This document shows positions 44,825 to 52,714 of a DNA stretch of 52,714 bases, piece by piece (the first letter of the stretch is position 1; each line of letters starts with the position of its first letter). A program made the position numbers and the translations under genes. Location of the stretch: positions 1-52,714 of the forward strand of contig DKCJ01000020.1 in the NCBI GenBank assembly GCA_002451465.1, in the 5' to 3' direction. The DNA is from Caryophanales bacterium UBA6877. GTDB taxonomy: Bacteria > Bacillota_I > Bacilli_A > RFN20 > CAG-826. Below the pieces are notes generated by a model. The model ran no database searches and was not told the origin of the DNA. It saw nothing but the letters and a program-made list of their open reading frames with translations.

Positions 44825-45784
44825 TTATTTGATTAATTCGTAATCATCATATAAATCTTCGTGTTTATCACGTGGAGTAGCTAAAGCTTCATAAATATCT
44901 TGATAGTGGAGTTTATTGTTAACAATACCAACACAAACGCCACCAACACCTTCATCTAATAATTTAACAGCATAGGCGCCCATTCTTGTACTATTAAATC
45001 TTTCCATAGCACTTGGACGACCACCTCTTTGAATATATCCTAAAACATCAAGTCTAGTATCAAATCCAGTTTCTTTTTGAATTTTCTCAACTAAGGCTTT
45101 AGTGTCTAATAATTTTTCACTGACCAAAATTGTTACGTGATCTGGATTTGTTCTCTTTAAATTTTTAAGTTGTTCAATTAAATCATCTAAATCTACTGGT
45201 TTATCGTTAGTAATAATAAAATCAGCGTGTGTAGCAATACCAGCAAATAAGGTTAAATCACCACATTTATTACCCATAATCTCAACAACGCCACATCTAT
45301 TATGACTGCTCATTGTATCATTTATCATATCAATAGCTTTAACAACTGTATTTAAAGCCGTATCAAAACCAATAGTAAAATCAGTAGAAGAAATATCATT
45401 ATCGATAGTTCCAGGAAGACCAATACAATTTATACCTTGTTCACTTAATTTTTTAGCGCCCATATAACTTCCATCGCCACCGATTACAATTAAAGCATCA
45501 ATACCATGTTTCTTTAATGTTTCAATGCCTTGCTTTTGAACTTCAGGATTTTTAAATTCAGGTAAACGAGCAGATTTTAAGACAGTACCACCTAATGAAG
45601 CACTATATTTTGCAAAATCTTTATCAACTTTTTCAATTTCATCATGGACTAATCCATAATATCCGTGTTTAATGACAAACATTTCTTTGTTTAATTTATA
45701 ACCAGCTCTAATAGCACCAATCATAGCGCAATTCATGCCAGGTGCATCGCCTCCGCTAGCTAAAATTCCAATTCTTTTGACCAT
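44825..45784 (-). CDS. pfkA: ATP-dependent 6-phosphofructokinase
   Basis: A 319-residue PfkA. The ATP site GILASGGDAPGMN is at the N-terminus; GGDGSYMGAKKL, GLPGTIDNDI (substrate and catalytic Asp) and VVEIMGNKCGDLTL follow. Length is normal for bacterial ATP-PFK. It commits fructose-6-phosphate to glycolysis and heads the pfkA-pyk operon. AGAAGG serves as ribosome site, and a TATAAT box lies on the minus strand at 45815-45810. The region to dnaB (45785-46049) holds both divergent promoters. Confidence 0.96.
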   Translation of the reverse strand: MVKRIGILASGGDAPGMNCAMIGAIRAGYKLNKEMFVIKHGYYGLVHDEIEKVDKDFAKYSASLGGTVLKSARLPEFKNPEVQKQGIETLKKHGIDALIVIGGDGSYMGAKKLSEQGINCIGLPGTIDNDISSTDFTIGFDTALNTVVKAIDMINDTMSSHNRCGVVEIMGNKCGDLTLFAGIATHADFIITNDKPVDLDDLIEQLKNLKRTNPDHVTILVSEKLLDTKALVEKIQKETGFDTRLDVLGYIQRGGRPSAMERFNSTRMGAYAVKLLDEGVGGVCVGIVNNKLHYQDIYEALATPRDKHEDLYDDYELIK

Positions 45785-46033
45785 AAATAAATATCCTTCT
45801 TTCGGGATAATTATATAATACTTTGGTATTAATATGTATTAAAAAATGATTTTTCTAGAATAATATGGATTATAAATGAATGTTTATCAATTTTAAAAAT
45901 ATATTGAATAAAAAATATTAAGTAATTCTTAAAATAACTTCAAATTATCATAACTTTCATATTTTTTGGAATCTTAAATGTATTTGTTATTAAATTTTTC
46001 GAAGAAAAATATTCTTTGTAATTATTTTTGCTT

Positions 46034-46052
46034 TATAATATTAAAAGTTATG
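46034..46052 (+). promoter_or_regulatory. Promoter giving a very short leader for dnaB
   Basis: A consensus TATAAT (46034-46039) ends ten bases before ATG 46050, and no Shine-Dalgarno is present. A weak TTCTTT at 46012-46017 could be the -35 element with a 16-base spacer. The mRNA leader would be only about 3-4 bases. Confidence 0.5.
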
Positions 46053-47285
46053 TTTACTTTAGATTCTCGATATAGTTTAAAAAGAAGAGGTGTTTTATCA
46101 ATCAATGATAATCAATTTTTGTATAACCTTTATTTACCTATTATTGGTTATAAATCTTTATTTATATACGAATTTTTAGTTAATGAATATTTTATTGGTG
46201 AAAAAGATAATAAAGTTGATTATTTGATTAGAAAAACACATCTTAAAGTTTCAGATTTTTTAAATAATAAAAAGAATCTTGAATCGATTGGGTTATTACA
46301 AACACTTGAAAATGGCGATCATTATGTTTTTATTTTAAAAGCTATCTTAAATCCTAATGATTTTTTTAATAATAAAATATTAAAAGAGTTATTCTTTAAT
46401 AAAGTTGGTTATAATAATGCTATAAAAATCATGAAATATTACGAAATTGATTCAGTAGATTTTTCAAAATATACTGATATTAGCGCTAGTGTAAATGAAT
46501 CTTTTGAATTAGTTGCTAAAGATAATGAAAACAATGATTTAGATACAGAAATTGACTTAATTTGTAATAATAAAAATGAATTTAATGATAATTTTGATGA
46601 TACAAAATTAATCGAATTTATCGCTAAAAAATCTAATATTGATATTAAAGAATTTACTAATGATGATATAAAAGAAATGCATCGATTAGGTACATTATAT
46701 GGTTTAAATGAAGATATTATGGGTTATATCATGATTGATGGTTATCATTTTGATAACCCACAATTTAAAAAAATAGATTATGATTATTGTAATCGTCGTT
46801 GTAAAATGGAAATTTCAAAATATAAAGCCTATAATCAACGAAAACAAAAAATAACTATTAATTCTAAAACAGAATTTGCAAATAAAATTAATAAATACGA
46901 AACCACAAGTCCTAGAATGTTTTTAAAAGAAAAACAATCTGGAGTTGAACCAGTTTTTTCTGACTTAAACATTTTAAGTTATTTAGCACAAAATATGGGT
47001 TTTTCAAATGGTGTAATTAATGTTATAGTTGAATATACATTAAATAAATTAGATGGAAAATTACTTAATAAATATGTTGAAAAAATAGCTGCCTCAATGA
47101 AAAGATATGGCATTAGTTCAGCTCTTGATGCTTATAATTATTTATATAACTATCAATCTAAAAAAGAATCTTTAAATAAAAATGTAAATGAAGAAAAAAA
47201 TAAAGCTGAAACAAAAAATAATAATTTTTCAAATAATGATCAAAATGAAGACATCTCGGATGATGATATAGGTGATTTACTATGA
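46050..47285 (+). CDS. dnaB: Replication initiation and membrane attachment protein DnaB
   Basis: A 411-residue Gram-positive DnaB (the helicase loader component, not the helicase). The N-terminal domain begins MFTLDSRYSLKRRG, followed by YNLYLPIIGYKSLFIYEF (winged-helix DDBH1). A variable acidic linker (about 140-180) and a C-terminal DDBH2 domain (EPVFSDLNILSYLAQNMG, then NKYVEKIAASMKRYGI) follow. It ends in an Asn/Lys/Asp-rich tail. It acts with DnaI to load the replicative helicase. The start 46050 is chosen because the family N-terminus begins there and a TATAAT box lies 10 bases upstream; an in-frame ATG at 45978 would add a non-family leader. It overlaps dnaI by four bases (ATGA). Confidence 0.88.
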   Translation: MFTLDSRYSLKRRGVLSINDNQFLYNLYLPIIGYKSLFIYEFLVNEYFIGEKDNKVDYLIRKTHLKVSDFLNNKKNLESIGLLQTLENGDHYVFILKAILNPNDFFNNKILKELFFNKVGYNNAIKIMKYYEIDSVDFSKYTDISASVNESFELVAKDNENNDLDTEIDLICNNKNEFNDNFDDTKLIEFIAKKSNIDIKEFTNDDIKEMHRLGTLYGLNEDIMGYIMIDGYHFDNPQFKKIDYDYCNRRCKMEISKYKAYNQRKQKITINSKTEFANKINKYETTSPRMFLKEKQSGVEPVFSDLNILSYLAQNMGFSNGVINVIVEYTLNKLDGKLLNKYVEKIAASMKRYGISSALDAYNYLYNYQSKKESLNKNVNEEKNKAETKNNNFSNNDQNEDISDDDIGDLL

Positions 47286-48166
47286 TGAAAAAAATTAAAA
47301 TTATTAACTATAATTCAAATGATTTAGATAGTTATGAAGAAGAATGTTTCATTAAAATTAAAAAAAATCCTGAATTTTATGGTCTTCTTTTAGATAATGG
47401 TTTTGATGATAGCACAATAAAAAAATATATTGGAAGTTGTAATTCATATTATGATGATTATAATGTTTGGAAAAAATTAAAAACATTAAGTGATATTGAA
47501 AATAGTGGAATAAAATATGGTTATTCTTTAAAAATCGTTGATAATGCATTAGTTAGAACATCGTTTTTATTGCCAGCGTACCAAGATTATGTAAATTTTG
47601 CTTCAAAATTTATATATAAGGATTATAGTGATTCACTAAATAATGTTACTTTAAAAAATATTGATAATCTTACACTTAAAAGCAAAGTAAAAAGTTTGAT
47701 TAAAGCCAAAAGTTGGATTTATTTTACGGGAGCTATGCGAAGTGGTAGATCATATTTTGCTATTGCTCTTATTAATGCAAGTGCTAATAAAGGTTCATCA
47801 AATCTTGCTTTTATTGATTGTCAATCACGTTTTAAAGAATTTTCTGATTATTATTTTAATAATAAACAAACTTTTAATAACATAATCGATAAATTAAAAA
47901 ACGCCCATGTATTAGTTTTAGATGGTTTTGGTAATGAATACATTAATGATATTGTTCGTGATAATATTGTTTTACCAATATTACTTTATCGAGCAAATAA
48001 TCAAAAAACTACGATATTTACGAGTGATTTTTCAATAAATGATATAGTTACACTTTATGCAACAAAAAATAAAAGTGGAAACAACATTAAAGTTAATCAA
48101 ATTGGAAATATTTTAAACTCAATGATTAAAAATGAGGTTGTAACAAGTAAAACAAGTTTATATTAG
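47282..48166 (+). CDS. dnaI: Primosomal helicase loader DnaI with altered Walker motifs
   Basis: A 294-residue AAA+ protein. The N-terminal part (to about 120) is helical and corresponds to the helicase-binding domain. The ATPase core is degenerate. The P-loop reads GAMRSGRS (150-157), with Arg156 where Lys is expected. The Walker B end reads VLVLDGFGNE (about 210-219), with Gly215 in place of the second acidic residue of the usual LDDxG. Sensor-like segments (TTIFTSDFS, about 243-251) remain. DnaI loads the DnaC-type helicase in Firmicutes. The gene is coupled to dnaB by a four-base overlap, and its terminator stem overlaps its own stop. The function is likely retained, but ATP use may be altered. 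Confidence 0.88.
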   Translation: MMKKIKIINYNSNDLDSYEEECFIKIKKNPEFYGLLLDNGFDDSTIKKYIGSCNSYYDDYNVWKKLKTLSDIENSGIKYGYSLKIVDNALVRTSFLLPAYQDYVNFASKFIYKDYSDSLNNVTLKNIDNLTLKSKVKSLIKAKSWIYFTGAMRSGRSYFAIALINASANKGSSNLAFIDCQSRFKEFSDYYFNNKQTFNNIIDKLKNAHVLVLDGFGNEYINDIVRDNIVLPILLYRANNQKTTIFTSDFSINDIVTLYATKNKSGNNIKVNQIGNILNSMIKNEVVTSKTSLY

Positions 48167-48199
48167 ATTGATGCCTATAATAAAGCATCAATCTTTTTA
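48165..48199 (+). terminator. Terminator overlapping the dnaI stop and the mutM-coaE 3' end
   Basis: AGATTGATGC (48165-48174) pairs with GCATCAATCT (48185-48194), followed by five T. The left arm overlaps the dnaI stop codon; the right arm lies in the last codons of the convergent fusion gene. Confidence 0.8.
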
Positions 48200-49554
48200 T
48201 ATAAGTCATCAAGACTTAAATTATTAGAAATTAAATAGATTGAATCATTATTTTTATATGTATAATCATTGTTTAATGCTTTAGAGGTAGAAACATTATC
48301 ACCTCTTGATTTTAAATTATCAATTTGTTTATTTTCGTTAACTTGTAGCACAAAAATCTTTTTAAACATATATTCGTAATGAGCTTTAAATAATAGCGGA
48401 ACTTCGATTGCTACTTTATCGTTCTCTTTTATAATTTCTACTAATTTTTCTTCTAAAATAGGATAAATGTAGTTTTCTATTTGAACTTTTTTAAGTTTAT
48501 TTGAGATTAATATTTTTCTAGCTGATTCGGTATTTTTTTTATCATCAATATTAAAAGGAATACCTAAAATTTTACTTATTTTTGAATTTATATAAGGTAT
48601 TCTATAAAGCTCATGAACTAATTCATCTGAGGAAATAGCTAAATATCCTTTCTTTTTTAAATAATTTAAAACAGTTGATTTTCCTGAACCAATTGGTCCG
48701 GTTATTCCTATAGCTTTTTTAATACTTATATCAATTTGACAATTAGGGCAATAAGTAGTGCCTCTTCCACCAATAAAAGTTTTATGAAATAGTGTTCCAC
48801 ATCTTGGACATGGTTTTCCTTCATGACCATAGCACGCTAAATAACCTTGCATTCTTCCATCTACTCCTTCACTAGGATGGAAAGAGTGAATTGTTGATCC
48901 GCCAAATTCAATTGCTTTATTTAAAATTATTTTTGCGTTTTCACATATTGATTTTACTTCTTCAAAAGTTAAATCTTTTCCTTTTTTAAAAGGAGATATT
49001 TTTGAAGCATAATCAATTTCATCTGCGTAAATATTACCAATGCCACATAAAATAGTTTGATTTAACAATAATTCTTTTATACATTTATTTTTATTAAATT
49101 TTTCTTCAATAATTGGATACATTTTTTCAGTTACATCAAATGGCTCATATCCAAGTTTTTTAATCATTGGAAGATTTTTATAATCATTTAAAGTTGAAAG
49201 GTATAGAATTCCAAATTTTCTAGTATCATCAAACGCTAAAGATGTACCATCTTTAAACATAAATAAAGCAGTAGTGTACTTATTTCTTAAAGGTTTATCT
49301 TTTTCAATATAACGCCATTTCCCTTCCATTCTTAAATGGTTTATTAAAACAAGATTGTTAGTGAACATAAAAAACAAATATTTACCATATCTTGTTAGAT
49401 CAAGAATAGTTTGATTTTGAAGTTTAGTTTTTAATTCATTAATATTGCTTAATACTAATCTATCAAAAAAAATCTCGACTCTATCAATTGTTTTGCCTTT
49501 AATAAGTGGCAATAATATTTTTCTTACAGTTTCTACTTCAGGTAATTCAGGCAT
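48175..49554 (-). CDS. mutM-coaE: Fused formamidopyrimidine-DNA glycosylase and dephospho-CoA kinase
   Basis: A 459-residue protein in one frame. Residues 1-275 are MutM/Fpg: PELPEVETVRKIL at the N-terminus (catalytic Pro and Glu), GKYLFFMF, and the C-terminal zinc finger CPRCGTLFHKTFIGGRGTTY with a second CxxC. Directly after it, GITGPIGSGKSTVLNYL (about 286-302) opens a dephospho-CoA kinase domain with SSDELVHELY and VPLLF. The kinase part is slightly short and diverged near its end. MutM removes oxidised purines; CoaE makes the last step of CoA. The two genes are neighbours in many Firmicutes, so the fusion likely arose by loss of a stop. It follows polA by two bases in the same operon. 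Confidence 0.93.
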   Translation of the reverse strand: MPELPEVETVRKILLPLIKGKTIDRVEIFFDRLVLSNINELKTKLQNQTILDLTRYGKYLFFMFTNNLVLINHLRMEGKWRYIEKDKPLRNKYTTALFMFKDGTSLAFDDTRKFGILYLSTLNDYKNLPMIKKLGYEPFDVTEKMYPIIEEKFNKNKCIKELLLNQTILCGIGNIYADEIDYASKISPFKKGKDLTFEEVKSICENAKIILNKAIEFGGSTIHSFHPSEGVDGRMQGYLACYGHEGKPCPRCGTLFHKTFIGGRGTTYCPNCQIDISIKKAIGITGPIGSGKSTVLNYLKKKGYLAISSDELVHELYRIPYINSKISKILGIPFNIDDKKNTESARKILISNKLKKVQIENYIYPILEEKLVEIIKENDKVAIEVPLLFKAHYEYMFKKIFVLQVNENKQIDNLKSRGDNVSTSKALNNDYTYKNNDSIYLISNNLSLDDLYKKIDALL

Positions 49555-49556
49555 AA

Positions 49557-52160
49557 TTATTTAGCATCAAACCAAGATTTGGCATAACCTCCATCAACTT
49601 TTAAATTAACTTTTAATTTAACACAATTTTCCATAATGTTAGCAACTAAATCTTTAACTTTATCTTTTTCTTCATCGGTTACCATTAAAATAACTTCATC
49701 GTGAATTTGTGAAATAAGTTTAGATTTATAGTTATTTTTTGTAAGCTCTTCATCAATTTTAATCATCGCAATCTTAATCAAATCTGCTGCTGATCCTTGA
49801 ATTGGAGCATTCATTGCCGCTCTTTTTGCAAATTCTCTCACTCTAAATTCAGGGCTATTAATTTCTTCTAAATATCTTCTACGATTAAACATTGTTGTTG
49901 CATATCCATGAGTCTTAGCAAATTCGACAAGTGAATCCAGGTATTCCCTAATTTCAGGGAATTCATTATAAAAATTGGTAATAATCTCTTTAGCTTCTTT
50001 TGTTGAAGTATTTATTTGTTCAGCAAGTCCCCAATCTGATATTCCATAAATTATTCCAAAATTCACTGCTTTTGCTTTTCTTCTTTCAAGAGCAGTAGGT
50101 TCTCTACCTTCAATATGAAATATTTTTTTAGCAGTTTCACTATGAACATCATGATTATTATTAAAAATATCGATTAAAGTTTTACTATTTGATAAATGAG
50201 CTAATATTCTTAATTCAATTTGAGAATAATCTAAAGAAAGTATGTATTTATCATTGTCTTTATAATAAAAAGCTTTTCTAATCATTTTGCTTTCTTCATC
50301 TCTTATACTGATGTTTTGTAAATTTGGTTCACTTGAAGAAAGTCTTCCAGTAGTGGTACCTGTTTGGTTGAATGTTGAATGAATTTTATTATCATCATGA
50401 ATAAAAGCAATGATTCCATCAACGTAAGTAGAAATTAATTTAGCGTATTTTCTATATTCTAAAACAAGAGTAACAATTGGATGTTCTCCTTGTAAATCTT
50501 TTAAAAATTCAATAGAAGTAGAACCTTTTTTATTACCTGCTAACTTTAATTTTTCAAAAAGAATAACCCCAAGTTGTTTTGGCGAAGCAATGTTGAATTT
50601 TTCACCAGCTAGACTATAAATTGCTTCTTCTAATTCTTTTAATTTTGCTTCATAACCTTTTTTATATTCTAAAAGAACATTTTTATCTACAGGAAAACCC
50701 TCAACTTCCATTTTAGCAAGAACAATAGTAAGAGGTTGTTCAATTGAATATAAAAGATCAAATTGATCTTTTTCTTTTAATTTAAAGATAATGTCACTAT
50801 ATAAATTAATCGAATAATAAGCCATTGCTGAAGATAATCGTGGATTACTTACACTTAAAAGCATATCGCTATCATAAAGATATGAGACATCAATTTTATT
50901 GAGATTCATTGAACACTCAAAATCAGATTTAATTGATGAATCAAGTAAATAATTTGCTAATAATAAATCGAAAAATAAGCCATCAATCTTAAGATTTATA
51001 TTGTTTAAAAGACAATAAATAGTCTTAAAATTAAAACAATATTTTTTAATTTCTTTATTTTCTAAAATGTTATGAAAATTAGTATCTTTTAATAAATTTT
51101 CTTTAGTTATGTAATAATTTTTATTATTAAGAGAGATAGATAAACCAAATAAAATAGCTTCATGATAATTTTCTTTTTCATCATAATCTACGCCAATTCC
51201 AAAACCATTTGATAAATCCAATTCATCAAAAGATGAAAGTTCAATATACTCAATTTTGCTTTTTTCTAATTTTTTGAGTCTTAAATTTTTTGGGAGTCTA
51301 TTAACTAAATTTTTTAGTTCATATTTTGCAGCAAAATTGTTGATTTCATCAAAATCATAACCTTTATAAATAGTTTCGCTTACTGTAAAAGAAATATGTT
51401 CATTAACTCTTATAGTGGCTAATTCTTTTGAAAAACGACCTAAATCTTGGTTTTCAACAATAGATTGACAAACTTTACTCTTTTGAGATTTAGCAAATTC
51501 AATAATATGTTCTAAATCACCGTGTTCTTTTATTAAAGTTAAGGCAGTTTTTTCACCAACTTTTGGAATACCTGGGATATTATCACTAGCGTCACCAAGT
51601 AAACCCTTTAAATCAGTAATTTCTATTGGTTTAATTCCATATTCAGCATTAAAAGTTGTTTCATTTAATTCATGAATATCCTTTAAGCCTTTTTTAAGTA
51701 ATTCTATAGTAATTTTACTATCAATTAATTGAAGATAATCACGATCACTGGTATAAATTTCAACATTATAGCCTTCTTTTGCAGCTTCTTTTGCCATTAC
51801 TCCAGCAATATCATCAGCTTCAAGTTCATCTGATTCATAATAAGCAATTGAAAGAGCTTTTAAGAGTTCTCGAGCAATTGGCATTTGTAAATGTAATTCT
51901 TCAGGAGCTGGTTTTCTATTTGCTTTATATTCTTTAAATTCTTTATGTCTAAAAGTATGACTGCCTTTATCAAAAGCAACGAAAATACCATCATTTTCTT
52001 TTAATTTTCCTAAAATATTAGTGAGCATATTACTAAATGCAACAATAGCATTAGTTGGCGTTCCATAACTTGTTTGAAGTAGTGGGGCATCTTTAAAACT
52101 TGTTGCATAAAATGCTCTAAATAATAAACTATTTCCATCAATAATAATTATTTTTGACAT
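49557..52160 (-). CDS. polA: DNA polymerase I
   Basis: An 867-residue PolA. The 5'-nuclease (about 1-290) has IDGNSLLFRAFYAT, DELEADDIAG-type and LLGDASDNIPGIPKVG motifs, all intact. The central domain has lost the proofreading residues: the usual DxE motif I appears as GIGVDYDEKEN, without the expected catalytic pair, as in many Gram-positive PolA. The polymerase has motif A LSLDYSQIELRILA, motif B RRKAKAVNFGIIYGIS and motif C SQIHDEVIL. It fills gaps and removes RNA primers. Its start overlaps the dnaE end by 13 bases, so dnaE-polA-mutM/coaE is one operon. Confidence 0.96.
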   Translation of the reverse strand: MSKIIIIDGNSLLFRAFYATSFKDAPLLQTSYGTPTNAIVAFSNMLTNILGKLKENDGIFVAFDKGSHTFRHKEFKEYKANRKPAPEELHLQMPIARELLKALSIAYYESDELEADDIAGVMAKEAAKEGYNVEIYTSDRDYLQLIDSKITIELLKKGLKDIHELNETTFNAEYGIKPIEITDLKGLLGDASDNIPGIPKVGEKTALTLIKEHGDLEHIIEFAKSQKSKVCQSIVENQDLGRFSKELATIRVNEHISFTVSETIYKGYDFDEINNFAAKYELKNLVNRLPKNLRLKKLEKSKIEYIELSSFDELDLSNGFGIGVDYDEKENYHEAILFGLSISLNNKNYYITKENLLKDTNFHNILENKEIKKYCFNFKTIYCLLNNINLKIDGLFFDLLLANYLLDSSIKSDFECSMNLNKIDVSYLYDSDMLLSVSNPRLSSAMAYYSINLYSDIIFKLKEKDQFDLLYSIEQPLTIVLAKMEVEGFPVDKNVLLEYKKGYEAKLKELEEAIYSLAGEKFNIASPKQLGVILFEKLKLAGNKKGSTSIEFLKDLQGEHPIVTLVLEYRKYAKLISTYVDGIIAFIHDDNKIHSTFNQTGTTTGRLSSSEPNLQNISIRDEESKMIRKAFYYKDNDKYILSLDYSQIELRILAHLSNSKTLIDIFNNNHDVHSETAKKIFHIEGREPTALERRKAKAVNFGIIYGISDWGLAEQINTSTKEAKEIITNFYNEFPEIREYLDSLVEFAKTHGYATTMFNRRRYLEEINSPEFRVREFAKRAAMNAPIQGSAADLIKIAMIKIDEELTKNNYKSKLISQIHDEVILMVTDEEKDKVKDLVANIMENCVKLKVNLKVDGGYAKSWFDAK

Positions 52161-52714
52161 AACTCACCATCGACTTTCCTTATTGAATTTACAATAAAAA
52201 TTAATTCGTTGTTTTTATAATTTCTAGAAAGCTTTCCTTCAACAATAATTGGATAACCTTCTTTTAAATTATTGATAACATCTATATATTTTTCATATGT
52301 ATCACTAAATACCGTGCAACTAAAAGTATTAAAATCATCTTTTACATCTAAAAAACACATATCTTTACCATTTTTAGTTTTTATTTTTTTAGCTTTTGTA
52401 TATAAAACTAAAATATTAGCAATTTCATTTTCTTTTAAGTCTTCATAGTTTTTTAGGACGATGTCTTTTATATTTTTTGCATATCTTTCAATAATTGATT
52501 GACTTAAAACGATACCTAAAGCATCTTTTTCAAAATCTAAACGCATATCAATATCATCATCAGCTTTTTCATAATATCTTTCGGTTGAAACATCTTCTTG
52601 AAGTGGGCAATTAGCGTAATTTATCGCGTGAATTATAGTCTTTTTTAGTTCTTGTCGATTATTATGCAAGGAATCAAAAGCCCCGGCATCAATTAATTTA
52701 GATATTTGAGGTTG
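52148..52714 (-). CDS. dnaE: DNA polymerase III alpha subunit DnaE, C-terminal end (partial)
   Basis: The frame is open to the window edge and reads KLIDAGAFDSLHNNRQEL, the HhH-type motif found near the end of the DnaE finger region. It continues through a helical segment (ESQ-free, YYEKADDDIDMRLDFEKDAL), and ends in an OB-fold domain (FLDVKDDFNTFSCTVF, then PIIVEGKLSRNYKNNE). The last domain binds single-stranded DNA in DnaE1-type enzymes. Only about 188 codons are inside the window; the catalytic PHP and palm domains lie beyond. The overlap with polA indicates translational coupling. Confidence 0.88.
   Translation of the reverse strand, partial: QPQISKLIDAGAFDSLHNNRQELKKTIIHAINYANCPLQEDVSTERYYEKADDDIDMRLDFEKDALGIVLSQSIIERYAKNIKDIVLKNYEDLKENEIANILVLYTKAKKIKTKNGKDMCFLDVKDDFNTFSCTVFSDTYEKYIDVINNLKEGYPIIVEGKLSRNYKNNELIFIVNSIRKVDGELCQK

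Noticed and set aside
1..52714. Alternative code with TGA read as Trp
   Set aside because: TGA ends dnaB in a normal overlap with dnaI, and Trp residues are encoded by TGG.
1..52714. CRISPR arrays, rRNA, tRNA or intact insertion sequences
   Set aside because: No regularly spaced repeats, no recognisable rRNA or tRNA signature and no transposase were seen.

Overview
The window is AT-rich DNA from a bacterium of the low-GC Gram-positive lineage. It has a DnaB/DnaI primosome pair, a T-box in front of thrS, lipoboxes, Gram-positive Shine-Dalgarno sites and the Bacillus-type gene neighbourhood thrS/pyk/pfkA/dnaB/dnaI/coaE/mutM/polA/dnaE. TGA is used as a stop (dnaB) and Trp is TGG, so this is not a Mycoplasma-type code. 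Oxygen-independent enzymes dominate: an [FeFe] hydrogenase, a class III ribonucleotide reductase and an iron alcohol dehydrogenase. An uncultured anaerobic gut Bacilli/Erysipelotrichia or RF39-like organism is the best guess (inference).

Region 1 (1-3140) looks like the worn end of a mobile element: two coupled genes for membrane-associated proteins of unknown function, a GC-rich nested inverted repeat, an amidoligase gene cut short at its C-terminal end, and an orphan 3' gene fragment. Region 2 (3400-7475) is a two-gene lipoprotein operon bounded by terminators. Region 3 (7476-10020) is mostly decayed DNA: two broken lipoprotein genes, a broken Fur-family regulator, and one intact small membrane protein gene. 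Region 4 (10020-14920) has an XRE-type regulator with a membrane tail, divergent from an operon for one large anchored protein and one smaller one.

Region 5 (15024-20180) carries lipid and envelope functions: a PlsC-like acyltransferase with a zinc ribbon, a glycerophosphodiesterase, a membrane-anchored EEP-fold phosphohydrolase, a MATE exporter and a cupin. Region 6 (20223-24254) is the deoxynucleotide module: the nrdG activase converges on an nrdD-trxB operon in which NrdD carries its own C-terminal glutaredoxin-like domain. Region 7 (24548-27420) is a TrpXYZ-type ABC transporter operon. Its leader encodes a 22-residue peptide with three consecutive Tyr codons upstream of a perfect terminator hairpin, predicting tyrosine-responsive attenuation. 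A divergent, apparently leaderless Nudix-alcohol dehydrogenase operon shares the promoter region.

Region 8 (29223-33413) encodes a three-subunit NAD-linked, probably electron-bifurcating [FeFe] hydrogenase (hydCBA). Then come a GH13 glucosidase, a heterodimeric ABC exporter, two tandem TM2/zinc-ribbon proteins, gpmA, and a second Nudix protein. Region 9 (41142-52714) is the conserved housekeeping block: T-box-thrS, pfkA-pyk, dnaB-dnaI, a single gene fusing mutM to coaE, polA, and the 3' end of dnaE. No rRNA, tRNA, CRISPR array or intact insertion sequence was seen.

The most unusual points are the Tyr leader attenuator, the NrdD-glutaredoxin fusion beside a thioredoxin reductase lacking NADPH motifs, the MutM-CoaE fusion, a DnaI with altered Walker A and B residues, a GC-rich nested hairpin in the mobile remnant, and several genes whose predicted transcript starts at the start codon.
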